DNA of 64,000 nt. It comes from Neotamlana sedimentorum (GTDB lineage: Bacteria > Bacteroidota > Bacteroidia > Flavobacteriales > Flavobacteriaceae). The notes beneath the pieces were generated by a model, which was not told where the DNA came from, did not search any database, and saw only the letters and a program-made list of their open reading frames with translations. The stretch spans positions 124,001 to 188,000 of the forward strand of contig NZ_JTDW01000006.1 in NCBI RefSeq assembly GCF_000943565.1, read 5' to 3'. Made by a program: the position numbers and the translations under genes. This document shows positions 55,125-64,000 of the stretch, in pieces (the stretch's first letter is position 1; the number at the start of each line of letters is the position of its first letter).

Positions 55125-55829
55125 ATGACAGATAAAAACAAACTCGCCGCACAGCGCATTTACATACTTTTGGGCGCTTTATTTATTACTTCGTTGGTGG
55201 TTTCTAACCTTATATTTCAAAAATTTTTTTATTGGTATCCATTTAATATAGAAGTTTTTGGCAGTAAACTATTCGAAATTTCGGTTGGTATATTACCATA
55301 TCCAATTACATTTTTAATAACCGATTTAATTAGTGAGATTTACGGTAAAAAAAGAGCTAACGATATTGTTGTAGCTGGAATTTTTGCTTCGCTATTTTCC
55401 TTGTTAATTATTTATGTTTCAAGTGTTGTTCCTGCTACATCTTGGTCGGCCATTAACGACGTTTTATTTAAAAAAGTGTTTGGCAATTCGGCTATAGCCG
55501 TTTTTGCAAGCATGTTAACCTATTTATTTGCTCAGTTTGTAGATATTCAAATTTATCATTTCTGGAAACGAACCACTAAAGGCAAGCATTTATGGTTGCG
55601 TAACAACTTTTCAACCTGGTTTTCGCAATTTATAGACACGCTAACCATTGTGTTTTTATTATGCTCGTTTGGTATTATTGAATGGGCAAATTTTAAAGGT
55701 TTACTTGTTAGTGGCTTTTTATTTAAAGTGCTTGTTGCTGCTTGCGATACACCATTTTTATATTTAGGGGTGTATTTATTTAAAAAACGTTTCAAATTAA
55801 AAACAAACGAAGAAATTAATTTACTTTAA
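55125..55829 (+). CDS. Queuosine precursor transporter (YhhQ/VUT family)
   Basis: This is a 234-residue inner-membrane protein with about six helices. Family marks are LLGALFITSLVVSNLIFQKF, VGILPYPITFLITDLISEIY, GKKRANDIVVAGIF, and LRNNFSTWFSQFIDTLTIVF. YhhQ imports queuosine precursors such as preQ0/preQ1 for tRNA modification. It is divergent from the folK fusion gene, with 72 bases between the two starts. Confidence 0.9.
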   Translation: MTDKNKLAAQRIYILLGALFITSLVVSNLIFQKFFYWYPFNIEVFGSKLFEISVGILPYPITFLITDLISEIYGKKRANDIVVAGIFASLFSLLIIYVSSVVPATSWSAINDVLFKKVFGNSAIAVFASMLTYLFAQFVDIQIYHFWKRTTKGKHLWLRNNFSTWFSQFIDTLTIVFLLCSFGIIEWANFKGLLVSGFLFKVLVAACDTPFLYLGVYLFKKRFKLKTNEEINLL

Positions 55830-55953
55830 AAGCTTCAAATGCGCTAAAATATTAACAAAATGATAAGATAATGTTGTCGTCCATTAACAAATTTTCAACG
55901 TAAATTCTTATAAATTTGCATCTACGACAGCGCTAACCCCACAAACTCTATTT

Positions 55954-58623
55954 ATGAAAAAAATTTTCAAAATTATAGGTATAACTTTACTTACTTTATT
56001 TGCTCTTTTACTTATTATTCCTTTTGCCTTTCAAGGCAAATTAAACGACATTATAAAACGTTACGCTAACGAAAGTGTTAATGCTAACGTAGAATTTAAA
56101 GATGCAAGCTTAAGTTTTATAAAAAGTTTTCCAAAGGCTCATATTAGTGTAGACGATTTACTAATTACTACTTTTAAACCTTTTGAAAACGAAACACTAG
56201 TATCGGCAAAACACATTGCTTTTACAATGGATGTAAAAGAACTCCTAAAAAAAGCGAGCGAAGATCCTTTGGCTGTAAAATCTATTGTTGTTGAAGAAGC
56301 ACTTTTAACCATAAAAACCGATAAATTTGGTAATGCTAATTACGACATTGCAAAAGAAAACGAAAACCAAGTAGAAACAGATAGCAATAGTAGTTTTACT
56401 TTCGACATACAAGATTACAGCATAAACAATAGTGCCATTACCTATATAGATGAAGCTACGGCTATACAACTTTTTTTAACCGAATTAAATCATGAAGGAC
56501 ATGGTACATTTTCGGCAGAAACTTCAGAATTAAATACAAAGACCCAAACAAACGTAAGTTTTAGTTTAGATAGCACCATGTATTTAAACAATAACAGTAT
56601 AAAACTTGATGCTATTATTGGTTTAGATTTAGCCAACAGTAAATATACGTTTAAAGACAACAAAGGTTACATTAACCAATTACCTATTGAGTTTGACGGT
56701 TTTGTGCAATTATTAGATGACGGACAAGATATTGACATCACTTTTGAAAATCCAGAATCGGACTTTAAAAACTTTTTAGCCTTAATACCTGAAACCTATT
56801 CAAAAAGCATTGAAAACGTTGAAACCACAGGAAATTTTAAGGTTAAAGCCATAATAAAAGGTAAAGTTACAGAAGAAACCATACCAACACTCGATATTAG
56901 TTTAACATCGAATAACGCCTCGTTTAAATATCCCAATTTACCTAAAGGAATTAATAATATTTACCTTAATACCGAAATAAAAAATACGACGGGAAATGTT
57001 GATGACACTTATGTAAACATAAATCAGTTAGATTTTAAAATAGATCAAGATGTATTCAAATCGGCGGCAACCTTAAAAAATATAACCAAAAATATGTTGG
57101 TAAACGCCAATATTAATGGTGTTTTAAACTTAGCCAACCTAACAAAAGCTTACCCAATAGAATTGGAAACAGCATTAACCGGTATTTTAAAAGCTAATTT
57201 AAATACCGCTTTCGATATGGAAGCTATTGAAACCAACGCCTATGCTAGAATTAAAAATAGTGGAACCGCTAGTTTAAGTGATTTTGTGTTTTCTTCTGAA
57301 GATTTAAATAATCCACTGCATATTACAAACGCGTCTTTAAGTTTAAAAGCTGATGATGTTACACTAAATAAGTTTGAAGCTAAAACTGGAGAAAGTGACA
57401 TTAATGCCACAGGAGATATTAAAAACTTAATGGGCTTTTTACTTAGCGATAATACATTAAAAGGAGATTTTTATATAAAATCGAACACTTTTAAAGTGAA
57501 TGATTTTATGACCACTGAAGCCGAAGTTGAAACACCGGAAAACAAAGAACCTACAACAAGTGAAGCTTTAAAAATCCCTGCGTTTTTAGAGTGTATTATT
57601 CACGCCAACGCCAACACCGTAGTTTACGATAATTTAAATTTAAAAAACCTAAGCGGAACCGTTTATATAAAAGATCAACAAGCCACACTCGAAAACTTAA
57701 AATCATCCATTTTCGATGGTAGTTTAACAGTTTCCGGAGATGTATCAACAAAAAACGAAACGCCAACCTTTAATTTAAAACTGGGTGCCGATGGTTTCGA
57801 TATTGCACAATCGTTTAAAGATTTAGAGTTACTACAAAGCATTGCTCCAATTGCAAATTTCTTTCAAGGTAAACTAAATACAACCTTAAGTTTTTCGGGC
57901 GATTTAGATAACGAGCTTGCACCAAACCTAAGTACAATTTCGGGTAATGCGCTTGCCGAACTTTTAACTACAAACATTGAAGAAAAAAATAGTACCTTGT
58001 TAACTAAGCTAGATGGCGCTTTAAACTTTATTGACTTTAGTAAAATCGATTTAAAAGATTTAAAAACAAGTTTAAGTTTTGCCGATGGAAAAGTAAGCGT
58101 AAAACCTTTCGATATAAAATACAACGACATTAACATTAGTGTTTCTGGAGCTCATGGTTTCGACCAAAGTTTAGAATACAGTGCTATTTTAGATGTGCCA
58201 GCAAAATACTTAGGAAGCGAAGTAAACCAGTTAATTGGTAAAATAAATACCGAAGAAGCTAACAACATTACCATTCCTGTTACTGCCAATATTGGTGGTA
58301 GTTTAACTAGTCCGAGTGTAAAAACCGATTTAACAAGTGGTGTAAAAAACCTTACCGCTCAACTTATTGAAATTGAGAAACAAAAATTACTAGACCAAGG
58401 AAAAAGTAAAGTTAAAGACATGCTTGGAGGTTTAATAGGAAGTAATAATACAAAAACCGATTCCATAAAAAGCGAGCAAAAAAGTACGGTTACAAATGTG
58501 CTACAAGATATAGTTTCGAGCAAATCGACAACAAGAGACTCAACACAAAACAATTCTACAAAAGAAACAGTAAAAAACGTATTGGGTGGTTTATTTAGCA
58601 AAACCAAAAAAACGGATGAGTAA
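55954..58623 (+). CDS. AsmA-family protein
   Basis: This is an 889-residue envelope protein anchored by one N-terminal helix (IIGITLLTLFALLLIIPFAF). It consists of long repeated beta-groove modules, with the AsmA-type C-terminal region (ALAELLTTNIEEKNSTLLTK, FADGKVSVKPFDIKYNDINI, SGAHGFDQSLEYSAILDVPA). AsmA/TamB-like proteins are thought to carry lipids between membranes. The last ~90 residues are polar, rich in Ser, Thr and Lys, and contain two KDMLGGLIGS/KNVLGGLFSK-type repeats. A TAAATTTG box at 55911-55918 is a candidate -7 element. Confidence 0.9.
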   Translation: MKKIFKIIGITLLTLFALLLIIPFAFQGKLNDIIKRYANESVNANVEFKDASLSFIKSFPKAHISVDDLLITTFKPFENETLVSAKHIAFTMDVKELLKKASEDPLAVKSIVVEEALLTIKTDKFGNANYDIAKENENQVETDSNSSFTFDIQDYSINNSAITYIDEATAIQLFLTELNHEGHGTFSAETSELNTKTQTNVSFSLDSTMYLNNNSIKLDAIIGLDLANSKYTFKDNKGYINQLPIEFDGFVQLLDDGQDIDITFENPESDFKNFLALIPETYSKSIENVETTGNFKVKAIIKGKVTEETIPTLDISLTSNNASFKYPNLPKGINNIYLNTEIKNTTGNVDDTYVNINQLDFKIDQDVFKSAATLKNITKNMLVNANINGVLNLANLTKAYPIELETALTGILKANLNTAFDMEAIETNAYARIKNSGTASLSDFVFSSEDLNNPLHITNASLSLKADDVTLNKFEAKTGESDINATGDIKNLMGFLLSDNTLKGDFYIKSNTFKVNDFMTTEAEVETPENKEPTTSEALKIPAFLECIIHANANTVVYDNLNLKNLSGTVYIKDQQATLENLKSSIFDGSLTVSGDVSTKNETPTFNLKLGADGFDIAQSFKDLELLQSIAPIANFFQGKLNTTLSFSGDLDNELAPNLSTISGNALAELLTTNIEEKNSTLLTKLDGALNFIDFSKIDLKDLKTSLSFADGKVSVKPFDIKYNDINISVSGAHGFDQSLEYSAILDVPAKYLGSEVNQLIGKINTEEANNITIPVTANIGGSLTSPSVKTDLTSGVKNLTAQLIEIEKQKLLDQGKSKVKDMLGGLIGSNNTKTDSIKSEQKSTVTNVLQDIVSSKSTTRDSTQNNSTKETVKNVLGGLFSKTKKTDE

Positions 58624-58775
58624 AAATTCTTAAAATCATTAAAAAAACTTAAAAATCAGTTAATTTTTAATCAATTTTGCACTAATTTTAAACAAAAATG
58701 GTTAAAAATTAGGTTTATTAGATTATTTCTCTATGTTATAGATTAGAACTTTTTTAAAAAATGCATCTGTAATAT

Positions 58776-59639
58776 ATGAGACAATTAAAAATCACAAAAC
58801 AAGTAACAAACCGTGAGTCTAAATCGCTAGACAAATATTTACAAGACATTAGCAAAATTTCGATGATTACTGCCGATGAAGAAGTAGAATTAGCACAGCG
58901 AATAAAAAAAGGCGACCAAAAAGCCTTAGACAAGCTAACAACAGCAAATTTACGTTTTGTGGTTTCGGTGGCTAAACAATACCAAAATCAAGGTTTAACA
59001 CTACCCGATTTAATAAACGAAGGCAATGCTGGCTTGGTAAAAGCAGCCAAACGATTTGATGAAACAAGAGGTTTTAAATTTATTTCTTATGCCGTTTGGT
59101 GGATTCGTCAAGCAATTTTACAAGCTTTAGCCGAACAATCTCGAATAGTTCGCTTACCTTTGAACAAAATTGGCTCGATTAACAAAATAAAAAAGGCGTA
59201 TTCTTTTTTAGAACAAGAATACCAGCGTGAGCCAAATGCGCAAGAAATAGCCAACGAACTCGACTTAACAATTAACGATGTTAAGCAATCGATGAAGGTT
59301 TCTGGCAGACACGTATCGATGGATGCGCCATTTAAAGAAGGAGAAACCTCAAATTTATATGATGTCGTGTCATCATCAGAGTCGCCTAAACCAGATGCTG
59401 GTTTATTAAAAGATTCTTTAAACACCGAAGTAAATCGGGCTTTAAGCATGTTATCAGACAAAGAGGCCGAAGTTATTCGATATTATTATGGCATAAGCCA
59501 AAAACACCCAATGAGCTTGCAAGAAATTGGGGATGCTTTTGGTTTAACCCGTGAACGTGTAAGGCAAATAAAAGAAAAAGCTATTCGTAGGCTTAGGCAT
59601 AATTCTAAAAGTAAAGTATTAAAAACCTATTTAGGATAA
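58776..59639 (+). CDS. rpoD: Primary RNA polymerase sigma factor
   Basis: This is a 287-residue sigma-70 protein that directs RNA polymerase to housekeeping promoters. It lacks region 1.1, as usual in Bacteroidota. It has region 1.2 ([20 protein letters not shown]), region 2 ([20 protein letters not shown] and [19 protein letters not shown]), region 3, and the region 4 helix-turn-helix ([20 protein letters not shown]). It probably reads the TTG/TAnnTTTG promoters listed here. The S21 gene follows after 40 bases. Confidence 0.96.
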   Translation: MRQLKITKQVTNRESKSLDKYLQDISKISMITADEEVELAQRIKKGDQKALDKLTTANLRFVVSVAKQYQNQGLTLPDLINEGNAGLVKAAKRFDETRGFKFISYAVWWIRQAILQALAEQSRIVRLPLNKIGSINKIKKAYSFLEQEYQREPNAQEIANELDLTINDVKQSMKVSGRHVSMDAPFKEGETSNLYDVVSSSESPKPDAGLLKDSLNTEVNRALSMLSDKEAEVIRYYYGISQKHPMSLQEIGDAFGLTRERVRQIKEKAIRRLRHNSKSKVLKTYLG

Positions 59640-59679
59640 CCCTAAATTCAATTAAATAATTAATAATTAAAACAACTAT

Positions 59680-59874
59680 ATGTTAAAAATCATTTTAAAA
59701 GAAGGAGAAAGCATAGAACGTGCTTTAAAGCGTTATAAACGCAAACACCGTAATGTAAAAGTAATGCAAAATTTACGCGAGAACCAGTATTTTACAAAAC
59801 CATCTGTAGAGCGTCGTCGTGAAATTCAAAAAGCATCGTATATCCAAGGTATCAGAGATCAAGAAGACATATAA
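59680..59874 (+). CDS. rpsU: 30S ribosomal protein S21
   Basis: This is a 64-residue ribosomal protein. MLKIILKEGESIERALKRYK and the basic RRREIQKASY stretch are typical of Bacteroidota S21. S21 is thought to help keep Shine-Dalgarno pairing blocked in this phylum. It is likely cotranscribed with rpoD, echoing the rpsU-dnaG-rpoD link in enteric bacteria, though dnaG is absent here. Confidence 0.96.
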   Translation: MLKIILKEGESIERALKRYKRKHRNVKVMQNLRENQYFTKPSVERRREIQKASYIQGIRDQEDI

Positions 59875-59900
59875 ATTCTTCAAAAATCCTCATAATAAAA

Positions 59901-59949
59901 AACTGGGTGGCACCAAAATACATTTAATTTATTTCGGTTACACTCAGTT
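59901..59949 (+). terminator. Imperfect hairpin after rpsU
   Basis: AACTGGGTGGCACC (59901-59914) pairs with GGTTACACTCAGTT (59936-59949) with two mismatches and a ~21-base loop. No U-run follows, so it may be a 3' end stabiliser rather than a true terminator. Confidence 0.35.
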
Positions 59950-59983
59950 ATGTTCTAATTACGGGTTGTAGGTTGTAGGCTTA

Positions 59984-60778
59984 CTAATTTACAATTAAAT
60001 CGATCACCAAACCTTCATTACTTCTTACGTTAAAAACGGTTTCGTCTTCAAAAATTAAATATTGTCCTTTTATTCCTGAAAGTACACCAGTATAAGTTTG
60101 GCTTTTTACCAAGTTTAAACTTTTTGGTTTTGTTGGGTATTTTACCACTGGAAAATTTAAATTCGTTTCGGTATTGCTTTCAATAAAATACGCTTTAGCT
60201 TCATCTGGAATATAGCCTTTTAATTTTTCGCGCCATTCTACTAAATTTTCGTCTACAATTTCGTTTTTTAGCATGGTTCGCCAATTGGTTTTATCGCTAA
60301 CGTAATCTTTTAAAGCCACCTCGGTAATACCAGCCAAATAACGATTAGGCACCTCAACAATTTCAATGGCTTCATGCGCACCTTGATCTATCCAACGCGT
60401 AGGTACTTGGCTTTTTCTAGTTACACCAACTTTTACATTACTAGAGTTTGCTAAATACACAATATGTGGTTGTAGTTGCACTTTTTTCTCGTATTCTAAA
60501 TCGCGATCTTCTTTACCTAAATGTGCCGTACTTAATTCTGGACGCATAATCCAATCGGCTGCCTGAGGAATATCGAAAAAACAACTTTTGCAAAACCCTT
60601 GTCGGTAAATAGGTTTATTTAAACCGCAGCTTAAGCATTGGTATTTAACAAACTGCAAGGTTATACTTTTATTTAACAACTGGTTCATGTTTATAAAGTC
60701 GTTTTCGAACACCAAATAATAATTAATTGGCTCTAAAAACTCCGTTTCCATTTTTGTTAACACGCCTTGGTAAGTCAT
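59984..60778 (-). CDS. DUF2797 protein with zinc-ribbon-like cysteines
   Basis: This is a 264-residue protein of the DUF2797 family, function unknown. Two CxxC pairs (YQCLSCGLNK and GFCKSCFFD) probably bind zinc at ~45-70. After that, HIVYLANSSNVKVGVTRKSQ followed by PTRWIDQGA resembles the core of GIY-YIG-type domains (a YxxxxxxxxKVGxT pattern), with a conserved Glu in GITEVALKDYV; this link is my inference. No signal peptide. It diverges from the GH3-like gene, with 42 bases between the two starts. Confidence 0.85.
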   Translation of the reverse strand: MTYQGVLTKMETEFLEPINYYLVFENDFINMNQLLNKSITLQFVKYQCLSCGLNKPIYRQGFCKSCFFDIPQAADWIMRPELSTAHLGKEDRDLEYEKKVQLQPHIVYLANSSNVKVGVTRKSQVPTRWIDQGAHEAIEIVEVPNRYLAGITEVALKDYVSDKTNWRTMLKNEIVDENLVEWREKLKGYIPDEAKAYFIESNTETNLNFPVVKYPTKPKSLNLVKSQTYTGVLSGIKGQYLIFEDETVFNVRSNEGLVIDLIVN

Positions 60779-60820
60779 AAAAAAAAATCTTATTTTTAAA
60801 ATCTTAAATATAATCTAAAT

Positions 60821-62335
60821 ATGCCAATAACCATAGTAAATTCAATTGCTTCATGGATTTTGAAAAAGCGCATTCATCAAATTGAGCTATTTTTAAAATA
60901 CCCTAACGAGGTTCAAAATGAACTGTTATTCAATCTTTTAGATTTTGCAAAACATACCGAATTAGGTAAAAAATACGATTTTGCATCAATTAAAAGCTAC
61001 AAAACATTTACCGAGCGTGTTCCTATTCAAAATTACGACGACTGGCAAGATATTATACAACGCGCAAGACAAGGCGAAAACAACTTATTTTGGCCGACGC
61101 CTATTAAATGGTTTGCCAAATCGAGCGGCACAACACGCTCTAAAAGTAAATTTATACCAGTAAGCGAGGAGTCTCTAGAAGACTGCCACTATGCCGCTAG
61201 TAAAGATTTACTGTGTATGTATTTAAACAATAATGAAGATGCCCAGTTATTTAAAGGAAAAAGTTTACGTTTAGGCGGAAGTAAACAATTATACAAAGAA
61301 AGAGGCACTTCGTTTGGGGACTTATCCGCTATATTAATTGACAATATGCCTTTTTGGGCAGAGTTTAGCAGTACGCCAAGCAATAAGGTATCACTAATGA
61401 GCGATTGGGAACATAAAATGCAAGCCATTGTAAATGAAACTATAAACGAAAATGTTACCAGTTTAGCAGGTGTACCATCCTGGATGCTTGTTTTACTAAA
61501 TAACGTATTAGAAACAACGGGAAAAAATAATTTATTTGATGTGTGGCCAAATTTGGAAGTTTATTTTCACGGCGGCGTAAGTTTTACGCCTTACAGAGAT
61601 CAATACAAAAAAATATTACCAAAAACCGGGTTTCGTTATTACGAAATTTACAATGCTTCTGAAGGCTTTTTTGCCATACAAGATAGAAATAATTCCGATG
61701 AACTATTACTCATGTTAGATTATGGTGTTTTTTACGAATTTATTCCCATGGAAGTATATGCCACACCCCAAGAATATGCTATTCCTCTTAGTAACGTAGA
61801 ACTCGGTAAAAATTATGCTATAATTATAACAACTAATGCTGGTTTATGGCGCTATAAAATTGGGGATACGGTTAGGTTTACCTCTTTAAACCCGTATCGC
61901 ATTAAAATTTCTGGCAGAACCAAACATCATATTAATGTTTTTGGAGAAGAACTAATTATTGAAAATGCCGAAAATGCTATTAAGCAAGTATGTGCAGAAA
62001 CACATTGTGACATTAAAGACTTTACAGCTGCACCTATTTTCATGAAAGACAAAGAAAAAGGTGCTCACGAATGGTTAATTGAATTTAAAACTCCACCAAG
62101 CGACATTAATAATTTTATTAAATTATTTGACGACGCATTAAAATCATTAAACTCTGATTATGAAGCTAAACGATTTAACAATATAACTTTAAACGAACCA
62201 AAAATTAATATTGCACGCGAAAACTTGTTTTATGACTGGTTAAAACAAAACAATAAATTGGGAGGACAACATAAAATTCCACGCCTCTCGAATTCTAGAA
62301 ATTATTTAGAAGAACTGCTAAAACTAAACGGTTAA
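60821..62335 (+). CDS. GH3-family acyl-adenylating enzyme
   Basis: This is a 504-residue member of the GH3 family, named from plant auxin-amino acid synthetases of the ANL superfamily. Motifs: the ATP-binding FAKSSGTTRSKSKFIPVS, FHGGVSFTPYRDQY, YYEIYNASEGFFAIQD, and YKIGDTVRFTSLNPYRIKIS with GRTKHHINVFGEEL. Bacterial members are common in Bacteroidota and their substrates are unknown; they are expected to activate a carboxylate with ATP and join it to an amine or amino acid. All core motifs are intact. Confidence 0.9.
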   Translation: MPITIVNSIASWILKKRIHQIELFLKYPNEVQNELLFNLLDFAKHTELGKKYDFASIKSYKTFTERVPIQNYDDWQDIIQRARQGENNLFWPTPIKWFAKSSGTTRSKSKFIPVSEESLEDCHYAASKDLLCMYLNNNEDAQLFKGKSLRLGGSKQLYKERGTSFGDLSAILIDNMPFWAEFSSTPSNKVSLMSDWEHKMQAIVNETINENVTSLAGVPSWMLVLLNNVLETTGKNNLFDVWPNLEVYFHGGVSFTPYRDQYKKILPKTGFRYYEIYNASEGFFAIQDRNNSDELLLMLDYGVFYEFIPMEVYATPQEYAIPLSNVELGKNYAIIITTNAGLWRYKIGDTVRFTSLNPYRIKISGRTKHHINVFGEELIIENAENAIKQVCAETHCDIKDFTAAPIFMKDKEKGAHEWLIEFKTPPSDINNFIKLFDDALKSLNSDYEAKRFNNITLNEPKINIARENLFYDWLKQNNKLGGQHKIPRLSNSRNYLEELLKLNG

Positions 62336-62339
62336 ATAA

Positions 62340-63152
62340 TTAATTTCTAAAACCACAGGTTATAAATCGGTAGGAAACTTAGGCGGCACTATAAATACTG
62401 TTTATGACGAAGTAGCCTATTTTTTAGGAAACAAAAACAAAGGCTATTTATCGTCCAACCGACAAAATGGACGCGGAAGTTATGATATTTATACCGCAGT
62501 AAATAATGAAGTAATTCAAAGTATTGAAGGTAAAGTAATAGATTTAAACACTCAAATAAAATTAACTAATACTGCCGTTATTTTAAAGAATGAAGATGGT
62601 GAAGAAATTAAAAGGATAACCACTGGTGAAGATGCTAAATTTAGCTTTAAAGGTAGCCCTTGAAAGATATAATTTAAGCTCCCAAAAAGATGGCTTTAAA
62701 GATGCTACTATCACTTTTAATGCTTATAAAGGAGTTGAAACAGCATATTATAAAAACTTAGAATTACATACTCAAAACCTGTTATTGCTAAGGTAAATGA
62801 CGAATTACCTATTGTTTTAGAGAACATTTGTATCGATTTTAATAAATATAGCGTAAAAAAAAGTCTACAATTTCGTTGAATAAAGTGGTAAAAGTTTTAA
62901 AAGAACACCCTACAATAAAGTTAGCCATTAACGCTCTCACCGACCATAAAGGTAGAGATTCTTATAACTTAAAATTATCTTACAAACGTGCTGCTTCCAC
63001 CGTAAATTTTTTGGTAAAAATTGTATTGATAAAAACAGATTACAATCAAAAGGTTATGGATAATCTAAACCATTGGTAAACTGTAAAAATAATTGTACCG
63101 ATGAAGATTTACAAGCTAACAGACGTATTGAGTTATAATTGTAGAGGAATAG
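62340..63152 (+). pseudogene. Degenerate OmpA-family gene remnant
   Basis: Translation across frames reads as the C-terminal half of a PD40/OmpA-type outer membrane protein. First comes a stretch with NKGYLSSNRQNGRGSYDIYT (PD40), then IEGKVIDLNTQIKLTNTAV (CNA-B-like), ending in TGA at 62663. Next frame: ERYNLSSQKDGFKDATITF. Next: PIVLENICIDFNKYSVKK, then KVVKVLKEHPTIKLAINALT and SYKRAASTVNFLVK, then NRLQSKGYG, an in-frame TAA, and SKPLVNCKNNC with DLQANRRIE. At least five frame breaks or stops are needed, and the N-terminal half is missing. It is therefore long dead. Confidence 0.85.
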
Positions 63153-63191
63153 AAAAAATACAATTACAACAACTAAATAAGGAAGGTTTAT

Positions 63192-63227
63192 AAAAAACCA
63201 CAATATTTTAATATCGTGGTTTTTTTA
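63192..63227 (-). terminator. Terminator downstream of clpX
   Basis: On the minus strand, ACCACGATATT with AATATTGTGGT (one G-U pair) plus a U-run, 15 bases beyond the clpX stop. Confidence 0.75.
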
Positions 63228-63241
63228 ATACTATTAAACAT

Positions 63242-64000
63242 TTATGAAACTGCTTTTAACTTTTTCATAGTTGTTTTCGTTAGTTTTTCTTCGGCATAGG
63301 CCTTAGTTACATTTAATTTTTTCTCGTTACTGCTTGGTAATTCAAACATAGCATCGGTTAAAATTTCTTCACACAGCGAACGCAACCCTCTAGCTCCTAA
63401 TTTATATTCAATAGCTTTATCAACAATAAATTCTAAAGCACCATCAGTGATACTAAAATCGACATCATCCATATCAAACAACTTACTATATTGTTTTATT
63501 AAAGCATTTTTAGGTTCTGTAAGAATTGCTCTTAAAGTTTTTGCATCTAAGGGGTCCATGTAGGTAAGCACTGGTAAACGACCAATTATTTCTGGTATTA
63601 AACCGAAATCTTTTAAATCCTTCGGAATAATGTATTGAAGTAAATGGTTTTGATCTACAATATCATCAGACATTGAAGCACTGTAACCTACTGCTTGCAT
63701 GTTTAGACGTTTAGAAATAACACGTTCTATACCATCAAAGGCTCCTCCAGCAATAAATAAGATATTTTCGGTATTTACTTCAATAAACTTTTGGTCTGGG
63801 TGCTTTCGACCTCCTTTTGGAGGTACATTTACAACAGTTCCTTCTAATAATTTTAATAAAGCTTGTTGTACACCTTCGCCTGAAACATCTCTAGTAATAG
63901 AAGGGTTATCGCTTTTACGAGCAATTTTATCAATTTCATCAATAAAAACAATTCCTTTTTCTGCTTTTTCTAAGTTATAATCGGCAGCTTGTAGCAATCT
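63242..64000 (-). CDS. clpX: ATP-dependent Clp protease ATP-binding subunit ClpX, 5' end outside window
   Basis: ClpX unfolds tagged proteins and feeds them to ClpP. The last ~252 codons are present; the zinc-binding domain and Walker A lie beyond the right edge. Visible marks: Walker [20 protein letters not shown], the pore loop region [14 protein letters not shown], and the IGF-loop side [12 protein letters not shown]-like segment [20 protein letters not shown]. The sensor-2 region is [14 protein letters not shown]. The C-terminal tail is slightly extended and lysine-rich. Confidence 0.96.
   Translation of the reverse strand, partial: RLLQAADYNLEKAEKGIVFIDEIDKIARKSDNPSITRDVSGEGVQQALLKLLEGTVVNVPPKGGRKHPDQKFIEVNTENILFIAGGAFDGIERVISKRLNMQAVGYSASMSDDIVDQNHLLQYIIPKDLKDFGLIPEIIGRLPVLTYMDPLDAKTLRAILTEPKNALIKQYSKLFDMDDVDFSITDGALEFIVDKAIEYKLGARGLRSLCEEILTDAMFELPSSNEKKLNVTKAYAEEKLTKTTMKKLKAVS

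Noticed and set aside
59901-59949. T-box-like GGGTGGCACC sequence
   Set aside because: The string resembles the T-box antiterminator core, but it lies after rpsU, between converging genes, with no aminoacyl-tRNA synthetase or amino acid gene downstream; T-boxes are not expected in this phylum.
62876-63079. 67-codon ORF as an independent small gene
   Set aside because: It is one in-frame fragment of the OmpA-domain pseudogene; the preceding and following frames continue the same domain.

Overview
The window looks like a chromosomal segment of a Flavobacteriaceae-type Bacteroidota. The signs are AT-rich DNA, SusC/SusD pairs, GLPGLI and DUF5686 proteins, a short primary sigma factor without region 1.1, genes without Shine-Dalgarno sequences, and several promoters of the form TTG-N17-20-TAnnTTTG. 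The exact genus cannot be read from sequence alone. Almost all genes are core or housekeeping genes. No phage, insertion sequence, CRISPR array or rRNA was seen.

Layout. 1-3.1 kb: the 5' part of ilvD (minus strand) and metK (plus strand) diverge from a 640-bp control region. That region holds a branched-chain amino acid attenuator (leader peptide plus terminator) facing ilvD and a SAM-II/SAM-V-like riboswitch facing metK; a tRNA-Tyr follows metK. 3.2-9.5 kb: a GLPGLI protein with its outer-membrane barrel partner, a secreted unknown, a deoxynucleoside kinase and an APP1-type phosphatase. 9.7-12.9 kb: membrane and soluble pyrophosphatases. 13-19.5 kb: a secreted M1 peptidase, a YiiX-like lipoprotein, a DUF5686 protein and pdhB. 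19.7-29.3 kb: etfB-etfA, a bifunctional nuclease, a nucleoside transporter, thyA, a CBM48-like protein, a membrane-anchored dihydrofolate reductase fusion, a COG2509 flavoprotein, fabD and lspA. 29.3-35.7 kb: galE, a DegT aminotransferase, waaA, and cell-envelope lipoproteins, among them a protein with 54-residue helical repeats.

35.7-48.3 kb is the main accessory block, an L-rhamnose locus. A GntR/periplasmic-binding-protein-type regulator faces a fused rhamnulose-1-phosphate aldolase/lactaldehyde dehydrogenase, an isomerase, a kinase, an NCS1-like permease and a SusC/SusD pair. An identical 11-bp motif lies before the aldolase gene and before susC. This is consistent with outer-membrane capture, inner-membrane import, isomerisation, phosphorylation and cleavage to DHAP and lactaldehyde, which the same fusion protein then oxidises.

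48.4-64 kb: tRNA-Leu and tRNA-Gly, mutS, trmH-like, a methyltransferase, an unknown membrane protein, a folK-nucleoside kinase fusion, a queuosine-precursor transporter, an AsmA protein, rpoD-rpsU, a DUF2797 protein, a GH3-like enzyme, a decayed OmpA-family pseudogene and the 3' part of clpX.

The strongest regulatory observations are the ilv attenuator and the long-looped SAM riboswitch, back to back in one intergenic region. The strongest protein-level oddities are the 2TM-DHFR fusion, the NCS1 permease in a rhamnose operon and the repeat-rich helical protein.
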